Source: Mycobacterium sp. (GTDB taxonomy: Bacteria; Actinomycetota; Actinomycetes; Mycobacteriales; Mycobacteriaceae). Taken from it: a stretch of 57,242 nucleotides of DNA. Position numbers and translations under genes: made by a program. How positions within the stretch are numbered: the stretch's first letter is position 1; each line of letters opens with the position of its first letter. The DNA is taken from the NCBI RefSeq assembly GCF_025965855.1, contig NZ_JAOPWB010000014.1:1-57242 (forward strand), in the 5' to 3' direction. The notes under the pieces were generated by a model that ran no database searches, was not told the DNA's origin, and saw only the letters and a program-made list of their open reading frames with translations. Below are positions 1-7,827 of the stretch, in pieces.

Positions 1-56
1 ACTAACGGCACGCCGCGGAGCTGATTCTTGCTTGGCGTTTGTAGAGACACGAGGTC

Positions 57-286
57 GATCAAATCCTGTCCCTAAGGTCTTGGGTGTCGGGGGTTGGTGC
101 CCTGGATGCCCAGGGCGGTGGGGTGTAGCTGAGATCCTGTTGTTGTATGTGTGGCTTCGTGAGGCTGGCTGCCCCACCGTGCTGGACGCTCCGGCCGCTG
201 ATTGAGAGCTGATGCGGATCGTCGCTGGTTAGGGACATGTCGGCGGAGCTGTCCACGGGCTTGACCTGCGAGCACAGGAGAACAAC
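57..286 (+). ncRNA. candidate IS110 bridge-RNA region (left end)
   Basis: This is non-coding sequence between the left junction and the transposase start. It contains a perfect 7-bp hairpin, GCCCTGG at 99-105 and CCAGGGC at 110-116 with a 4-base loop. An 8-bp long-range pairing follows, CGGTGGGG at 116-123 with CCCCACCG at 172-179, enclosing about 48 bases. IS110-group elements such as IS621 make a structured bridge RNA of roughly 180 nt from this position. A 5' hairpin followed by a large internal loop is the layout expected. I could not identify convincing target or donor guides by eye, so the RNA is inferred from position and pairing only. Confidence 0.4.
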
Positions 287-1496
287 GTGACGGTGCGGCC
301 ACAGGTGTGGGTCGGAATTGATGTCGGCAAGACCAGCCATCATGCGTGCGCGGTGGATGAACGCGGCAAGGTGGTGTGGACGCAGAAGCTGGCCAATGAA
401 CAATCGGCGATCGAGGCGCTGATCGATCGCGCGCACAAGACCGCCGAACAGGTGCGGTGGGCAGTGGATCTGACGAGCCCGATGGCGCTGATGCTGATCA
501 CGGTGCTATTGGCTGCTGACCAATCGGTGGTCTATGTGCCTGGCCGAGTGGTCAACACCATGACGGGTGCGTTTCGGGGCGAGGGCAAAACCGACGCCAA
601 AGACGCTCTGGTGAACGCCGAAACTGCCCGCATGCGAAGCGATCTCGCCGCAGTAACGATGCCCGATGAACTGGTCGTGGAGTTGACTCAGCTGACCGGC
701 TATCGCACTGATTTGATGGCCGACTGGGTCCGCGGTATCAACCGGTTGCGCTCTCTGCTGGGGGTCGATCTTCACGGCCCTGGAAGCAGCCTTCGACTAC
801 TCCACCCGCACACCGCTGATCCTGGTCGCAGGGCTATGCACCCCGGCTGAGATCCGTGCGGCCGGAGTCGTGGGCGTCACGGCCCATCTGGTCAACAACC
901 ATGCCTGGGCCCCCGGGATCTCCAAGACCGCGGCCACCGCCGTCGCCCTGGCCAATGACCAGCAGCTGGCGCTGCCCGGGCAGGCCGGCACCGCCGCTTT
1001 GGTCAAACGGATGGCGGCCAAGCTGCTGGAGCTTGACCGCGAGATCAAAGACATTGACAAGACGATCACCGAGCGCTTCCGCGATCATCCGTACGCGCGG
1101 ATCATCGAGTCGCTGCCCGGCTTTGGGCCAAACCTGGGTGCTGAGTTTCTGGTGATCACCCGCGGTGACCTGGCATCGTTTGCTACGCCTGGGCGCCTGG
1201 CGTCTTACGCCGGATTGGTGCCTGTGCCAAACGATTCGGGCCGCATCGCCGGCAACCTGCGCCGGCCGAAACGCTATAACCGACGACTGCGTCGGGTGTT
1301 TTATCTGGCCGCGCTGTCCAGCCTAGGCGTTGACGGACCCTCCCGACAGTTCTACGACCGCAAGCGCGGCGAACGCCTCATCCACAGCCAGGCCCTCCTC
1401 GCCTTCGCCCGCCGCCTCGTCGACGTGCTGTGGGCTCTCCTGCCCGACGGCCGCGAGTTCGCTCGTATCAAGCCGGTCGTCGGGAACGGTCGTTAG
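287..1496 (+). pseudogene. IS110-family transposase, frameshifted
   Basis: GTG start at 287 after an AGGAG site. The first 187-codon frame carries the RuvC-like N-terminal domain: acidic residues D12 (IDVGK), D61 (VDLTS), and D103 and D106 (KTDAKDA). The second frame carries the C-terminal Tnp domain with a helix-hairpin-helix-like SLPGFGPNLG, AGLVPVP and the NDSG serine expected for catalysis. The frames meet at a run of five G at 760-764; removing one G gives a continuous protein of about 402 residues, the usual family length. IS110 enzymes are not known to need programmed frameshifting, so this is a mutation or a sequencing error. It is related to IS900-type mycobacterial elements, but I do not assign an IS name. 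Confidence 0.9.
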
Positions 1497-2159
1497 GTCA
1501 TCGACAGTGACCGTTAGCGGAGCAACGGGGTCTACGGTCACCTTCCATTTTTCTCCGCACGGATGGCCGGGGTCGTACTCGATGTGCGACATGATGTCTT
1601 CTCGACGATCCCAGCGAGTGAGGTTCTCTACCTCGATAGTCAGCTCCGAAAACGCCTCGGCGTCTGGGTCATCGATGAACACGTCGGTCAACATCCGTCC
1701 GACACGGACTTCCTGTTCATCCAACTCGAAACCAATACCCGACGAGCTCGATGCCATGATCCGGCAATCCAGCAGCGACACCGCTTTGGAGCCGACCCTT
1801 CCGTGGATAACCAGAAACCGCCCTGAACCTTCTCGCATCGCATACCCGCCCGGCGAAAGTTGCGCCCACCGACCGTCGCCGAAACCGCCTACAAGAGAGA
1901 GGGTTATGCCGTTGTTAGGGTTATACGTCAAAACGCCACGCTAGTCGCGGTCGGGTTGACCGGGCAGCCAGAACGGACCTCGCCAACTCTGCTCAACGGT
2001 GAGATCCTCGGTCATGGTTTTTGGTCCTCGACAACATCAGCATCGTCAACGAACCGGGCAAGGAGGCTTAGGGCAGCGAGCCGTTCGAGCGCCTCTGTTC
2101 GGTCATCTCGATCTCTTCGTTGGGCAGGTGTCCGACGGGGTTGTTGACCACGGCAGCGG

Positions 2160-3116
2160 TCAATCGGTCGATCGGGTCAGCATGGCGGGGCGTTGTGCGA
2201 TGGGCCGCATGACCTTTCGCGAATTCAAGTAAGCGACATGCGAGACCGGAGTGTTCCCGAGGATCGGTGGCCCCACCGACACCGCCTGGTCGCAGTCGAC
2301 CGCGTCGGCGTAATGCGCGTTCAGCGTCCGCAGTGGATACGCGACGATGTCGTCGGGGTCGTGAAAGTTTACCCACTGCGCCGCCTTCCGGGTAGCGGCA
2401 CTGCGCGTGCGACCGGGAAGTTTGATCGGGGCATCGAACTTGGGATAGCGGACCATCCACAATGCGAGCGGGCTACCCAGGGTGTAAAGCCAGGTCAGGG
2501 TCTCGCCACGCTGGAGCGCAGTGGATGACCCGGGCACCGACTTCGTCGACTTCTTGGATCCTGCCTTCTGCAGATCGTAGAAGTAGTCCGAGGCGATGAC
2601 TGTGCCGAGGCTGTGCGCGATGACGCACAACGGTGCGTCGGGGGCCCGTTCGGCCAGGGTCGCCAGCGCCTCATCCAGGCAGGCGTGGATGGCGTCGTAG
2701 TTGGCGTCGCTGCCCTCAGCGATCTGATAGGCGATGACGTCGCCCAGAAAGTAAGTGACAGCCCAGCGCAGTGTCGGCCAGTGCGCATTCGGCAGTCCGG
2801 GAAACCGCCCCAGCAGGCCCGAAACGACCAACGGCAGCATGGCGAGATACGAGCCGTTGTTGATCCGGTGGACGAGGTCGTCGAGTCGCTGCGTCCAGCC
2901 GGCGAAGCCGTGACCGAAGGACGCCCGCACGATCTTATCGAGACCGGGCTCCGCCACCGGGATCCAGAACGCCGCCTCGATCTCGAGTTCCGCGGCTTCT
3001 GCGCCACGGCACGCGCGGGCGTACTCGGCGCGCAGCATTTTGATCGCGTTGTCGGCGTAGTGGGGATCCTTGATCTCCACGCCGTGGACGAACAGGACGG
3101 CGATCGTCGAGGTCAT
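2160..3116 (-). CDS. alpha/beta-hydrolase fold protein of unknown substrate
   Basis: 318 residues, ATG at 3116. The in-frame sequence upstream of this ATG belongs to a recombinase fragment, so I reject longer starts. Near the N-terminus is VLFVHGVE, an oxyanion-loop HG motif. Residues 165-173 (VIAHSLGTV) form the nucleophile elbow with Ser169. Later come TLGSPLAL and a FHDPDDIVAYP segment, which offer acidic and histidine candidates for a lipase-like triad. No signal peptide is visible. Similar stand-alone hydrolases are common in actinobacterial accessory DNA. It lies 145 bp from the ApeA-like gene in the same orientation, so it could belong to the same island, but no shared function can be shown. 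The 144 bp between the two genes hold nothing I can support. Confidence 0.75.
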   Translation of the reverse strand: MTSTIAVLFVHGVEIKDPHYADNAIKMLRAEYARACRGAEAAELEIEAAFWIPVAEPGLDKIVRASFGHGFAGWTQRLDDLVHRINNGSYLAMLPLVVSGLLGRFPGLPNAHWPTLRWAVTYFLGDVIAYQIAEGSDANYDAIHACLDEALATLAERAPDAPLCVIAHSLGTVIASDYFYDLQKAGSKKSTKSVPGSSTALQRGETLTWLYTLGSPLALWMVRYPKFDAPIKLPGRTRSAATRKAAQWVNFHDPDDIVAYPLRTLNAHYADAVDCDQAVSVGPPILGNTPVSHVAYLNSRKVMRPIAQRPAMLTRSTD

Positions 3117-3207
3117 GGCTGCCTTCGTCGAGAGTTGTGGTGCCAGTGCATGGCCGGGTCGGGCAACCAGTATCCCAGGTGGCCGTCGCCGGTTGTCGTT
3201 CAGGCAG

Positions 3208-3377
3208 CACCGTTTTTTCGCCCAGGTACCGATACAACGTCGCGCGGCTAACCCGAGGTACTTGGCGATGTCCCTCCCAGTGTGACCGTCGGCCTTCATC
3301 CGCTTCGCGGTGGCGATGTGCTCAGGCTCGTCCACCTTCCGAGGCCGACCGAACTTGGTGCCGTTGGCACGGGACAA
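3208..3377 (-). pseudogene. serine recombinase (resolvase/invertase) C-terminal fragment
   Basis: The minus strand encodes a GRPRKVDEPEHIATAKRMK helix followed by GRDIAKYLG. After loss of one G near 3243 it continues in another frame as SRATLYRYLGE. Together these are the helix-turn-helix tail of Tn3-type resolvases and Pin-type invertases. The catalytic serine domain is absent: upstream sequence to about 3530 shows only weak traces. The fragment is fused in frame to the hydrolase ORF by read-through, which makes a misleading 419-residue ORF. It is a remnant of an earlier mobile element beside tRNA-Ser. Confidence 0.75.
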
Positions 3378-3532
3378 AACCGGGCGTTCTCGAGAGGCTC
3401 GGTGCCACACGTGCGGCACGCAGCTATGGCCGTCATCCGACCCTCCGCCGACCCCCCTGCCCCAGCGTTTCCAGGGTGCTCTAAGGATAGGCGGTTAGCC
3501 CTTTACCTGCTGCGACAGGTTCGGGGCTGTGG

Positions 3533-3619
3533 CGGTGGCGGAGGGATTTGAACCCTCGGACGGTGTTAGCCGTCACACGCTTTCGAGGCGTGCTCCTTAG
3601 GCCGCTCGGACACGCCACC
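3533..3619 (-). tRNA. tRNA-Ser (CGA)
   Basis: The complementary strand folds as a class II tRNA. The acceptor stem is GGTGGCG/CGCCACC, the anticodon loop contains CGA (complement of 3583-3585), there is a long variable arm, and the T loop is GGTTCAAATCC. Discriminator G lies opposite 3533 and no CCA is encoded. The accessory DNA at 1-3.5 kb lies on its 3' side, the usual face for element integration. H37Rv carries integrase and excisionase scraps at the equivalent place beside Rv3752c. Confidence 0.95.
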
Positions 3620-3743
3620 GCCAGGCAGCTTACCGAACCGGTTGCCGGTCACCTCAATCGCCGGTTCGAGCACCGAGATTGCCGCGATGGTTGTGCGTGC
3701 GCCGCGATCACAGCCTTGACGGCAATTTCGACCCGACAGGAAC

Positions 3744-4202
3744 TCACCCCAATCGCTGGCGGGCGAAGAAGGCCTCCAGCGGCGCGGCGCACTCCTGCGC
3801 GAGCACGCCGCCGCGCACCGCCGGGCGATGGTTGAGCCGACGGTCGCGGACCACGTCCCACAGCGATCCGACCGCTCCCGTCTTGGGTTCCCACGCCCCG
3901 AACACCAGCCGCGCGATGCGAGCAAGGACCAGCGCGCCCGCGCACATGGTGCAGGGCTCGACGGTCACCGCAAGCGTGGCCCCCTGCAGCCGCCACCCGT
4001 CGCCGAGCACGCCGGCCGCCGCCCGCATCGCCAGGATTTCGGCGTGCGCGGTCGGATCACCAAGGGCCTCACGGGCATTCACCGCACGGGCGAGCTCCGT
4101 TCCGTCGGCACCGATGACCACCGCACCGATCGGCACGTCGCGAGGACCGGCCGTCGCAGCGACCGACAGTGCGGTGCGGATCAGATCTTCGTCAGTGATC
4201 AC
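3744..4202 (-). CDS. tadA: tRNA-specific adenosine deaminase TadA
   Basis: 152 residues from GTG at 4202, the same length as I recall for Rv3752c. The longer in-frame start at 4259 would overlap the upstream gene and adds a low-complexity Ala/Arg leader. Zinc site and catalytic residues are present: H53 and E55 in TAHAEI, C84 and C87 in EPCTMC. The enzyme deaminates A34 to inosine in tRNA-Arg(ACG), the tRNA encoded later in this window at 42637-42709. It lies just downstream of its family-specific partner gene, 53 bases away, probably in one transcript. Essential housekeeping in most bacteria. Confidence 0.93.
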   Translation of the reverse strand: MITDEDLIRTALSVAATAGPRDVPIGAVVIGADGTELARAVNAREALGDPTAHAEILAMRAAAGVLGDGWRLQGATLAVTVEPCTMCAGALVLARIARLVFGAWEPKTGAVGSLWDVVRDRRLNHRPAVRGGVLAQECAAPLEAFFARQRLG

Positions 4203-4255
4203 CGACCGAGCCTGGTGGCGGCGAGCCGCCGCGCCCGGCTCCGCCGCGCTTGCGA

Positions 4256-4777
4256 TCACCGACCGAGGCGGTCGATCACCGCCGACAGCTCGTCGGCGAA
4301 GCCCATCTCCCTGGCGATGCGGCCCAATTGCTCGTCGGCGTACAGATCGGACTCATCGAGGATGACGCCCAGCACCGCTTCGGGGAGCCCGACGTCGGAC
4401 AGCAACCCCAGGTCACCCTCCTCGAAGGGCTCCGTGTCCTCGAGGTCCTCGGGATCGATGTCAGCGTCCAGGTTGTCGAGCACCTCGGCGGCGATGTCGT
4501 AGTCCAGCGCGGCGGTGGCATCCGACAACAGCAACCGCGTCCCCGACGGCGCCGGGCGCACGATGACGAAGAACTCGTCGTCGACGTCGAGGAGCCCGAA
4601 GACCGCGCCCGAACTGCGTAGTTCACGCAGCTCCGTCTCGGCGGCCGCCAGGCTCGTCAGCGCCTTCGCGGCCATCGCGTAACAGCGCCACTTACCCTCT
4701 TCTCGCACGACCGCAACGCCGAAGCCGTCCGGTGTGTCCGCGGACGGGCCTTGCGCTGGCGCCCGCTGTGCTCCCAT
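4256..4777 (-). CDS. tRNA adenosine deaminase-associated protein (Rv3753c-like)
   Basis: 173 residues, ATG at 4777. This matches the actinobacterial family named for constant adjacency to TadA (TIGR03941 type). It is acidic throughout, with an acidic D/E stretch near residues 103-122, and has no membrane segment. The first 20 residues are low complexity. Function is unknown beyond the conserved pairing; co-transcription with tadA is suggested by the short gap. The divergent tyrA starts 81 bases away. Confidence 0.85.
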   Translation of the reverse strand: MGAQRAPAQGPSADTPDGFGVAVVREEGKWRCYAMAAKALTSLAAAETELRELRSSGAVFGLLDVDDEFFVIVRPAPSGTRLLLSDATAALDYDIAAEVLDNLDADIDPEDLEDTEPFEEGDLGLLSDVGLPEAVLGVILDESDLYADEQLGRIAREMGFADELSAVIDRLGR

Positions 4778-4857
4778 GGGCGCCTACGCTAGTCGCTGAC
4801 CAGGCCACCTGACCAGATGGAACACCCCTGTCCGCCAAACTGTGCCAACCTTGCACT

Positions 4858-5829
4858 GTGGCCCATCCTTTGTCTAAGACACCCGTTTGCGTGCTCGGGC
4901 TGGGCCTTATCGGCGGCTCGATCATGCGGGCCACCAATGCGGCCGGCCGCGAAGTGTTCGGCTACAACCGATCGGTCGAGGGCGCGCAGGCGGCCACGGC
5001 CGACGGCTTCGACGCCAGCACCGATATCACCCACACCCTGACCCGGGCCGCCGAGACCGGCGCGCTGATCGTCGTGGCCGTGCCGATGCCGGCGCTGCCG
5101 GTCATGCTTGCCCACATCAGCGAGCTGGCCCCCAACTGCCCGCTGACCGACGTCACCAGCGTCAAAGGCGCGGTGCTCGACGAGGTTGCCGGGGCCGGTC
5201 TGCTGGAACGTTTCGTCGGCGGTCACCCGATGACAGGAACCGCCGACTCGGGTTGGGCCGCCGGATATGCCGGGTTGTTCACCAGGGCCCCGTGGGTGGT
5301 CAGCGTGGACGACCACGTCGACCCCCGGGTGTGGTCGATGGTGATGACGCTGGCGCTGGACTGCGGCGCGCTGGTGGTACCGGCCAAATCGGACGAGCAT
5401 GACGCCGCGGCGGCCGCCATCTCCCATCTGCCGCACCTGCTCGCCGAGGCGCTGGCGGTCACTGCCGGCGAAGTCCCGCTGGCCTTCGCGCTGGCGGCCG
5501 GGTCTTTCCGCGACGGCACCCGGGTGGCCGGCACAGCGCCGGACCTCGTGCGGGCGATGTGCGAGGCCAACTCCGAGCAGCTGCTCCCGGCGGTCGACCA
5601 AGTCATCGAGTTGCTCCGCCGCGCCCGCGAGTCGCTGGCCAGCCACAGCTCCCTGGCCGACCTCATCGACGCCGGGCACGCCGCGCGAACGCGTTACGAC
5701 AGCTTCCCGCGCTCCGACGTCTTCGCCGTCGTCATCGGCCAGGAGAAGTGGCGCGAAGAGCTGGCCGCCGCGGGCCGGGCGGGCGGGGTGATCAGATCCG
5801 CTCTGCCAAGCTTGGATACTCCACAATGA
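4858..5829 (+). CDS. tyrA: prephenate dehydrogenase
   Basis: 323 residues from GTG at 4858. It catalyses NAD-dependent oxidative decarboxylation of prephenate to 4-hydroxyphenylpyruvate in tyrosine synthesis. The Rossmann motif GLGLIGG lies at residues 14-20, followed by VTSVKG and the GGHPMTGT segment that carries the catalytic histidine of the family. The C-terminal helical dimerisation domain is complete. There is no chorismate mutase fusion. An in-frame start nearer the Rossmann motif, as annotated in H37Rv, is possible. Its 3' end overlaps the convergent 5792-6391 gene by 38 bases. Confidence 0.93.
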   Translation: MAHPLSKTPVCVLGLGLIGGSIMRATNAAGREVFGYNRSVEGAQAATADGFDASTDITHTLTRAAETGALIVVAVPMPALPVMLAHISELAPNCPLTDVTSVKGAVLDEVAGAGLLERFVGGHPMTGTADSGWAAGYAGLFTRAPWVVSVDDHVDPRVWSMVMTLALDCGALVVPAKSDEHDAAAAAISHLPHLLAEALAVTAGEVPLAFALAAGSFRDGTRVAGTAPDLVRAMCEANSEQLLPAVDQVIELLRRARESLASHSSLADLIDAGHAARTRYDSFPRSDVFAVVIGQEKWREELAAAGRAGGVIRSALPSLDTPQ

Positions 5830-6391
5830 ACCCGTCTTCGTCGACGCTGACGGTGGTGTCGGCGACGGGAGAGCGCAACTTGATGCCGTCGAGCCGCCCC
5901 TCGCTGGCGTAGCTCACGGTCGCCGCGGTGACGGACATGTCGGGCACGTTCACGTAGACCATTGGCAGCGTGACCATGTCCGCCCGTTCGTGCAGCGCGA
6001 GGCGCCGGATCGGCAGCGCATTGAAGAAGGGGCTGAACACCACGTCGACGTCGAGCGCGCCGTTGTATCCGGCGCGCCGCTCGCCCTGGTGGTCGGTCAC
6101 CAACCACATGTTTTCCTCGTCCCGGGCAATGGAGAGCACGCGTTCGCGCTCGGCCAAGGTGACGGTCAACCCGAGCCGCTTGGTGGCGCCCGACTCGTCG
6201 GTCTGCAGGTCGTAGTAGGCACCGAACGCCGGGTTGGTTGCGGTGGCGGCGGCCACGATGCGCCCATTGGCCCTGATCCGCTTGCCGGACAACTGGATTC
6301 GTACCGATTCCATGCGGGAGACATCCTGTGCGCGCCAGGTCAACATCGCCTGCCGCACGCGCCGGGCGGGATCAGAGGGGGCTGCGTTCAC
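5792..6391 (-). CDS. putative glycolipid-binding protein (Rv3755c-like)
   Basis: 199 residues, ATG at 6391. The sequence is beta-rich and fits the 'putative glycolipid-binding' family (PF06475 type): an early RMESVRI segment, RANGRIVA, then [17 protein letters not shown] and a terminal [10 protein letters not shown]. It is soluble with no signal peptide. The name comes from structural resemblance in the family; the true ligand is unknown. It sits only 4 bases from the proZ stop in the same direction but upstream in coordinate order, so it may be read at the tail of the proXVWZ transcript. Confidence 0.8.
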   Translation of the reverse strand: MNAAPSDPARRVRQAMLTWRAQDVSRMESVRIQLSGKRIRANGRIVAAATATNPAFGAYYDLQTDESGATKRLGLTVTLAERERVLSIARDEENMWLVTDHQGERRAGYNGALDVDVVFSPFFNALPIRRLALHERADMVTLPMVYVNVPDMSVTAATVSYASEGRLDGIKLRSPVADTTVSVDEDGFIVEYPSLAERI

Positions 6392-6395
6392 ACTC

Positions 6396-7142
6396 CTACC
6401 GTAAGACGTGACCAGCGACGGCGGCAGGTTTGTCCGGAAGTGCGCTCGGCGTCACTTGGTCGCGCCGACCGGTGCGCCCACGTAACCGGCCGGTGCCGGG
6501 CGCCGACGCCCACACCGCGAGCGCCAAGAGGCCGTCGAGGATTAGCGCCAACGCGGCCACCATCAGCGCACCGACCAGCGCGAGTTGGAATTGGCGTTCC
6601 TTGATCCCGTCGATCAGGTATCGGCCCAGGCCGCCGAGGCTGGCGTAGGCGGCGACGGTTGCGGTGGCGACCACCTGCAGCGTCGCGTTGCGCAGCCCGC
6701 CCAGGATCAGCGGCAGCCCATTGGGTACCTCCACGCGCAGCAGCACCTGGGCCTCCGTCATGCCCATCGCGCGGGCGGCATCGACGACCGTCCGCTCCAC
6801 ATTGGCGATGCCCGCATAGGTTCCGGCCAGCAGCGACGGCACGCCGAGCAGCATCAGGGCGACCAGCGGCGGCCCCACACCCAGCCCGAACAGCAGCACC
6901 CCGAGCAGCAGCACGCCCAGCGTCGGCAGGGCGCGCAGGCCGTTGACGGCGCCCACCACCAGGAGCGTGCCGCGACCGGTGTGTCCGATGACCAGCCCGA
7001 TCGGGACGGCGATCAGCGCCGAGGCGCCCACCGCGATCGCGGTGTACTCCAGGTGCTCCAGAGTGCGCGCCGCCAGCCCGACCGGGCCGGTCCAGTTGTC
7101 GGCCGTCAATAGGTAGGACAGCGCCTGCTGCACGAAGTTCAT
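6396..7142 (-). CDS. proZ: glycine betaine/choline-type ABC transporter permease
   Basis: 248 residues with several membrane helices and the permease EAA loop (ARAMGMTEAQVLLRVEVP). Last gene of proX-proV-proW-proZ, overlapping proW by 4 bases (ATGA at 7139-7142). It forms the membrane channel with ProW for uptake of an osmoprotectant. The family is OpuC/OpuB-like; in mycobacteria the substrate has not been settled by sequence. The C-terminal 40 residues are charged and low in complexity, which is typical for this orthologue. Confidence 0.93.
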   Translation of the reverse strand: MNFVQQALSYLLTADNWTGPVGLAARTLEHLEYTAIAVGASALIAVPIGLVIGHTGRGTLLVVGAVNGLRALPTLGVLLLGVLLFGLGVGPPLVALMLLGVPSLLAGTYAGIANVERTVVDAARAMGMTEAQVLLRVEVPNGLPLILGGLRNATLQVVATATVAAYASLGGLGRYLIDGIKERQFQLALVGALMVAALALILDGLLALAVWASAPGTGRLRGRTGRRDQVTPSALPDKPAAVAGHVLR

Positions 7143-7825
7143 CGCGCGCCACCGACGACGGGGGCCAGCACCGAGCGCCGACGCGGTGTGCGCCCGGCGC
7201 GTTCCCAGGGCGTGGCCAGCCGGCCGGCCAGGACGATGAGCGCGTCGATGACTATCGCCAGCACAAACAGCGTGATGATGCCGGCGACGATCTGATCGCT
7301 TTTGTCAGTCTGGTACCCCTCGGTGAACCAGGTGCCCAGGCCGCCGATGCCGATCACCGAACCCACCGAAACCATCGCGATGTTGGTCACCACCACCACG
7401 CGCAGCCCGGCGACGAGCACCGGGATAGCCAGCGGCAGTTCGACTCTTAGCATCCGCTTGATCGCCGGGTAGCCGATCGCGGTGGCGGCGTCGCACACCT
7501 GAGCGGGCACGGCGTCGAGCGCCTCGAGCACCGCCCGCACCAGCAGCGCGGCGGTGTAGGCCGACAGCGCCACGATGACGTTGGCCTCGTCGAGGATCCG
7601 GGTTCCGATGATCGTCGGCAACACCACGAACAGCGCCAGCGACGGGATCGTGAACACGACGCTGGCGGTTGCCGTCGTCAGCCGCCGGGAAATCGGCGCG
7701 CGTTGCACGAGTACGCCCAGCGGAACCGCGATCGCCAACCCGATCACGACCGGCACCAGCGCCAGCCGCAGATGGACGACGGTCAGCGCCCAGGCGTCGT
7801 CGAGGTGGGTGAGCAGGTAGTGCAT
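7139..7825 (-). CDS. proW: glycine betaine/choline-type ABC transporter permease
   Basis: 228 residues, five or six predicted membrane segments. The EAA loop is DAATAIGYPAIKRMLRVELP and a GGLG turn follows, as in OpuCB/OpuCD permeases. It starts 2 bases after the proV stop and overlaps proZ, so all four genes are translationally linked. It pairs with ProZ as a heterodimeric channel powered by ProV. The C-terminus is arginine-rich and cytoplasmic by the positive-inside rule. Confidence 0.93.
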   Translation of the reverse strand: MHYLLTHLDDAWALTVVHLRLALVPVVIGLAIAVPLGVLVQRAPISRRLTTATASVVFTIPSLALFVVLPTIIGTRILDEANVIVALSAYTAALLVRAVLEALDAVPAQVCDAATAIGYPAIKRMLRVELPLAIPVLVAGLRVVVVTNIAMVSVGSVIGIGGLGTWFTEGYQTDKSDQIVAGIITLFVLAIVIDALIVLAGRLATPWERAGRTPRRRSVLAPVVGGAR

Positions 7826-7827
7826 GT

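Larger units (their letters stand above)
57..1499 (+). mobile_element. IS110-family insertion sequence, 1443 bp
   Basis: AGGTC occurs at 52-56 and 1495-1499, the two junctions. Removing one copy plus the intervening 1443 bp restores the host reading frame on the minus strand, so the boundaries are tight to within the 5-bp core. No terminal inverted repeats are seen, as is usual for IS110. The element has about 230 bp of non-coding left end and almost no right end: the transposase TAG (1494-1496) overlaps the right core. This architecture fits the IS110 group, in which the bridge RNA is encoded at the left end. The transposase is frameshifted, so this copy is probably immobile unless supplied in trans. 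Confidence 0.9.
1..2015 (-). pseudogene. ApeA-like (HEPN antiphage) gene, N-terminal part, broken by an amber codon and an IS110 insertion
   Basis: Read from an ATG at 2015 with a GAGGA ribosome site about 10 bases upstream. The visible part resembles the ApeA N-terminal domain 1: a W-G-P-F-W-L-P start, a beta-rich stretch with GITLSLVGGFG, then IHGRVGSKAVSLLDC and FSELTIEVENLTRW. ApeA proteins pair this domain with a C-terminal HEPN nuclease that would lie beyond position 1. Codon 25 (1943-1941) is TAG. The frame then runs to 1500, is interrupted by the IS element at 57-1499, and resumes in frame at 56-1. Joining the flanks at the shared AGGTC gives an uninterrupted DDLVSLQ junction. The family call rests on motif memory, and no HEPN motif is visible here. 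A TTG at 1931 could restart translation downstream of the amber codon. Confidence 0.65.

Noticed and set aside
59..436. 125-residue minus-strand ORF across the IS110 left end
   Set aside because: Antisense to the transposase and over the structured non-coding end; no family motif or ribosome site.
1323..1500. C-terminal part of the 202-residue minus-strand ORF
   Set aside because: Only the part beyond 1500 is ApeA-like; the rest is antisense IS sequence read by chance.
3533..3619. Duplicate of the tRNA-Ser(CGA) 3' end within 1-3500 as attL
   Set aside because: I looked for a repeated T-arm segment and found none, so integration at this tRNA is only inferred from content.
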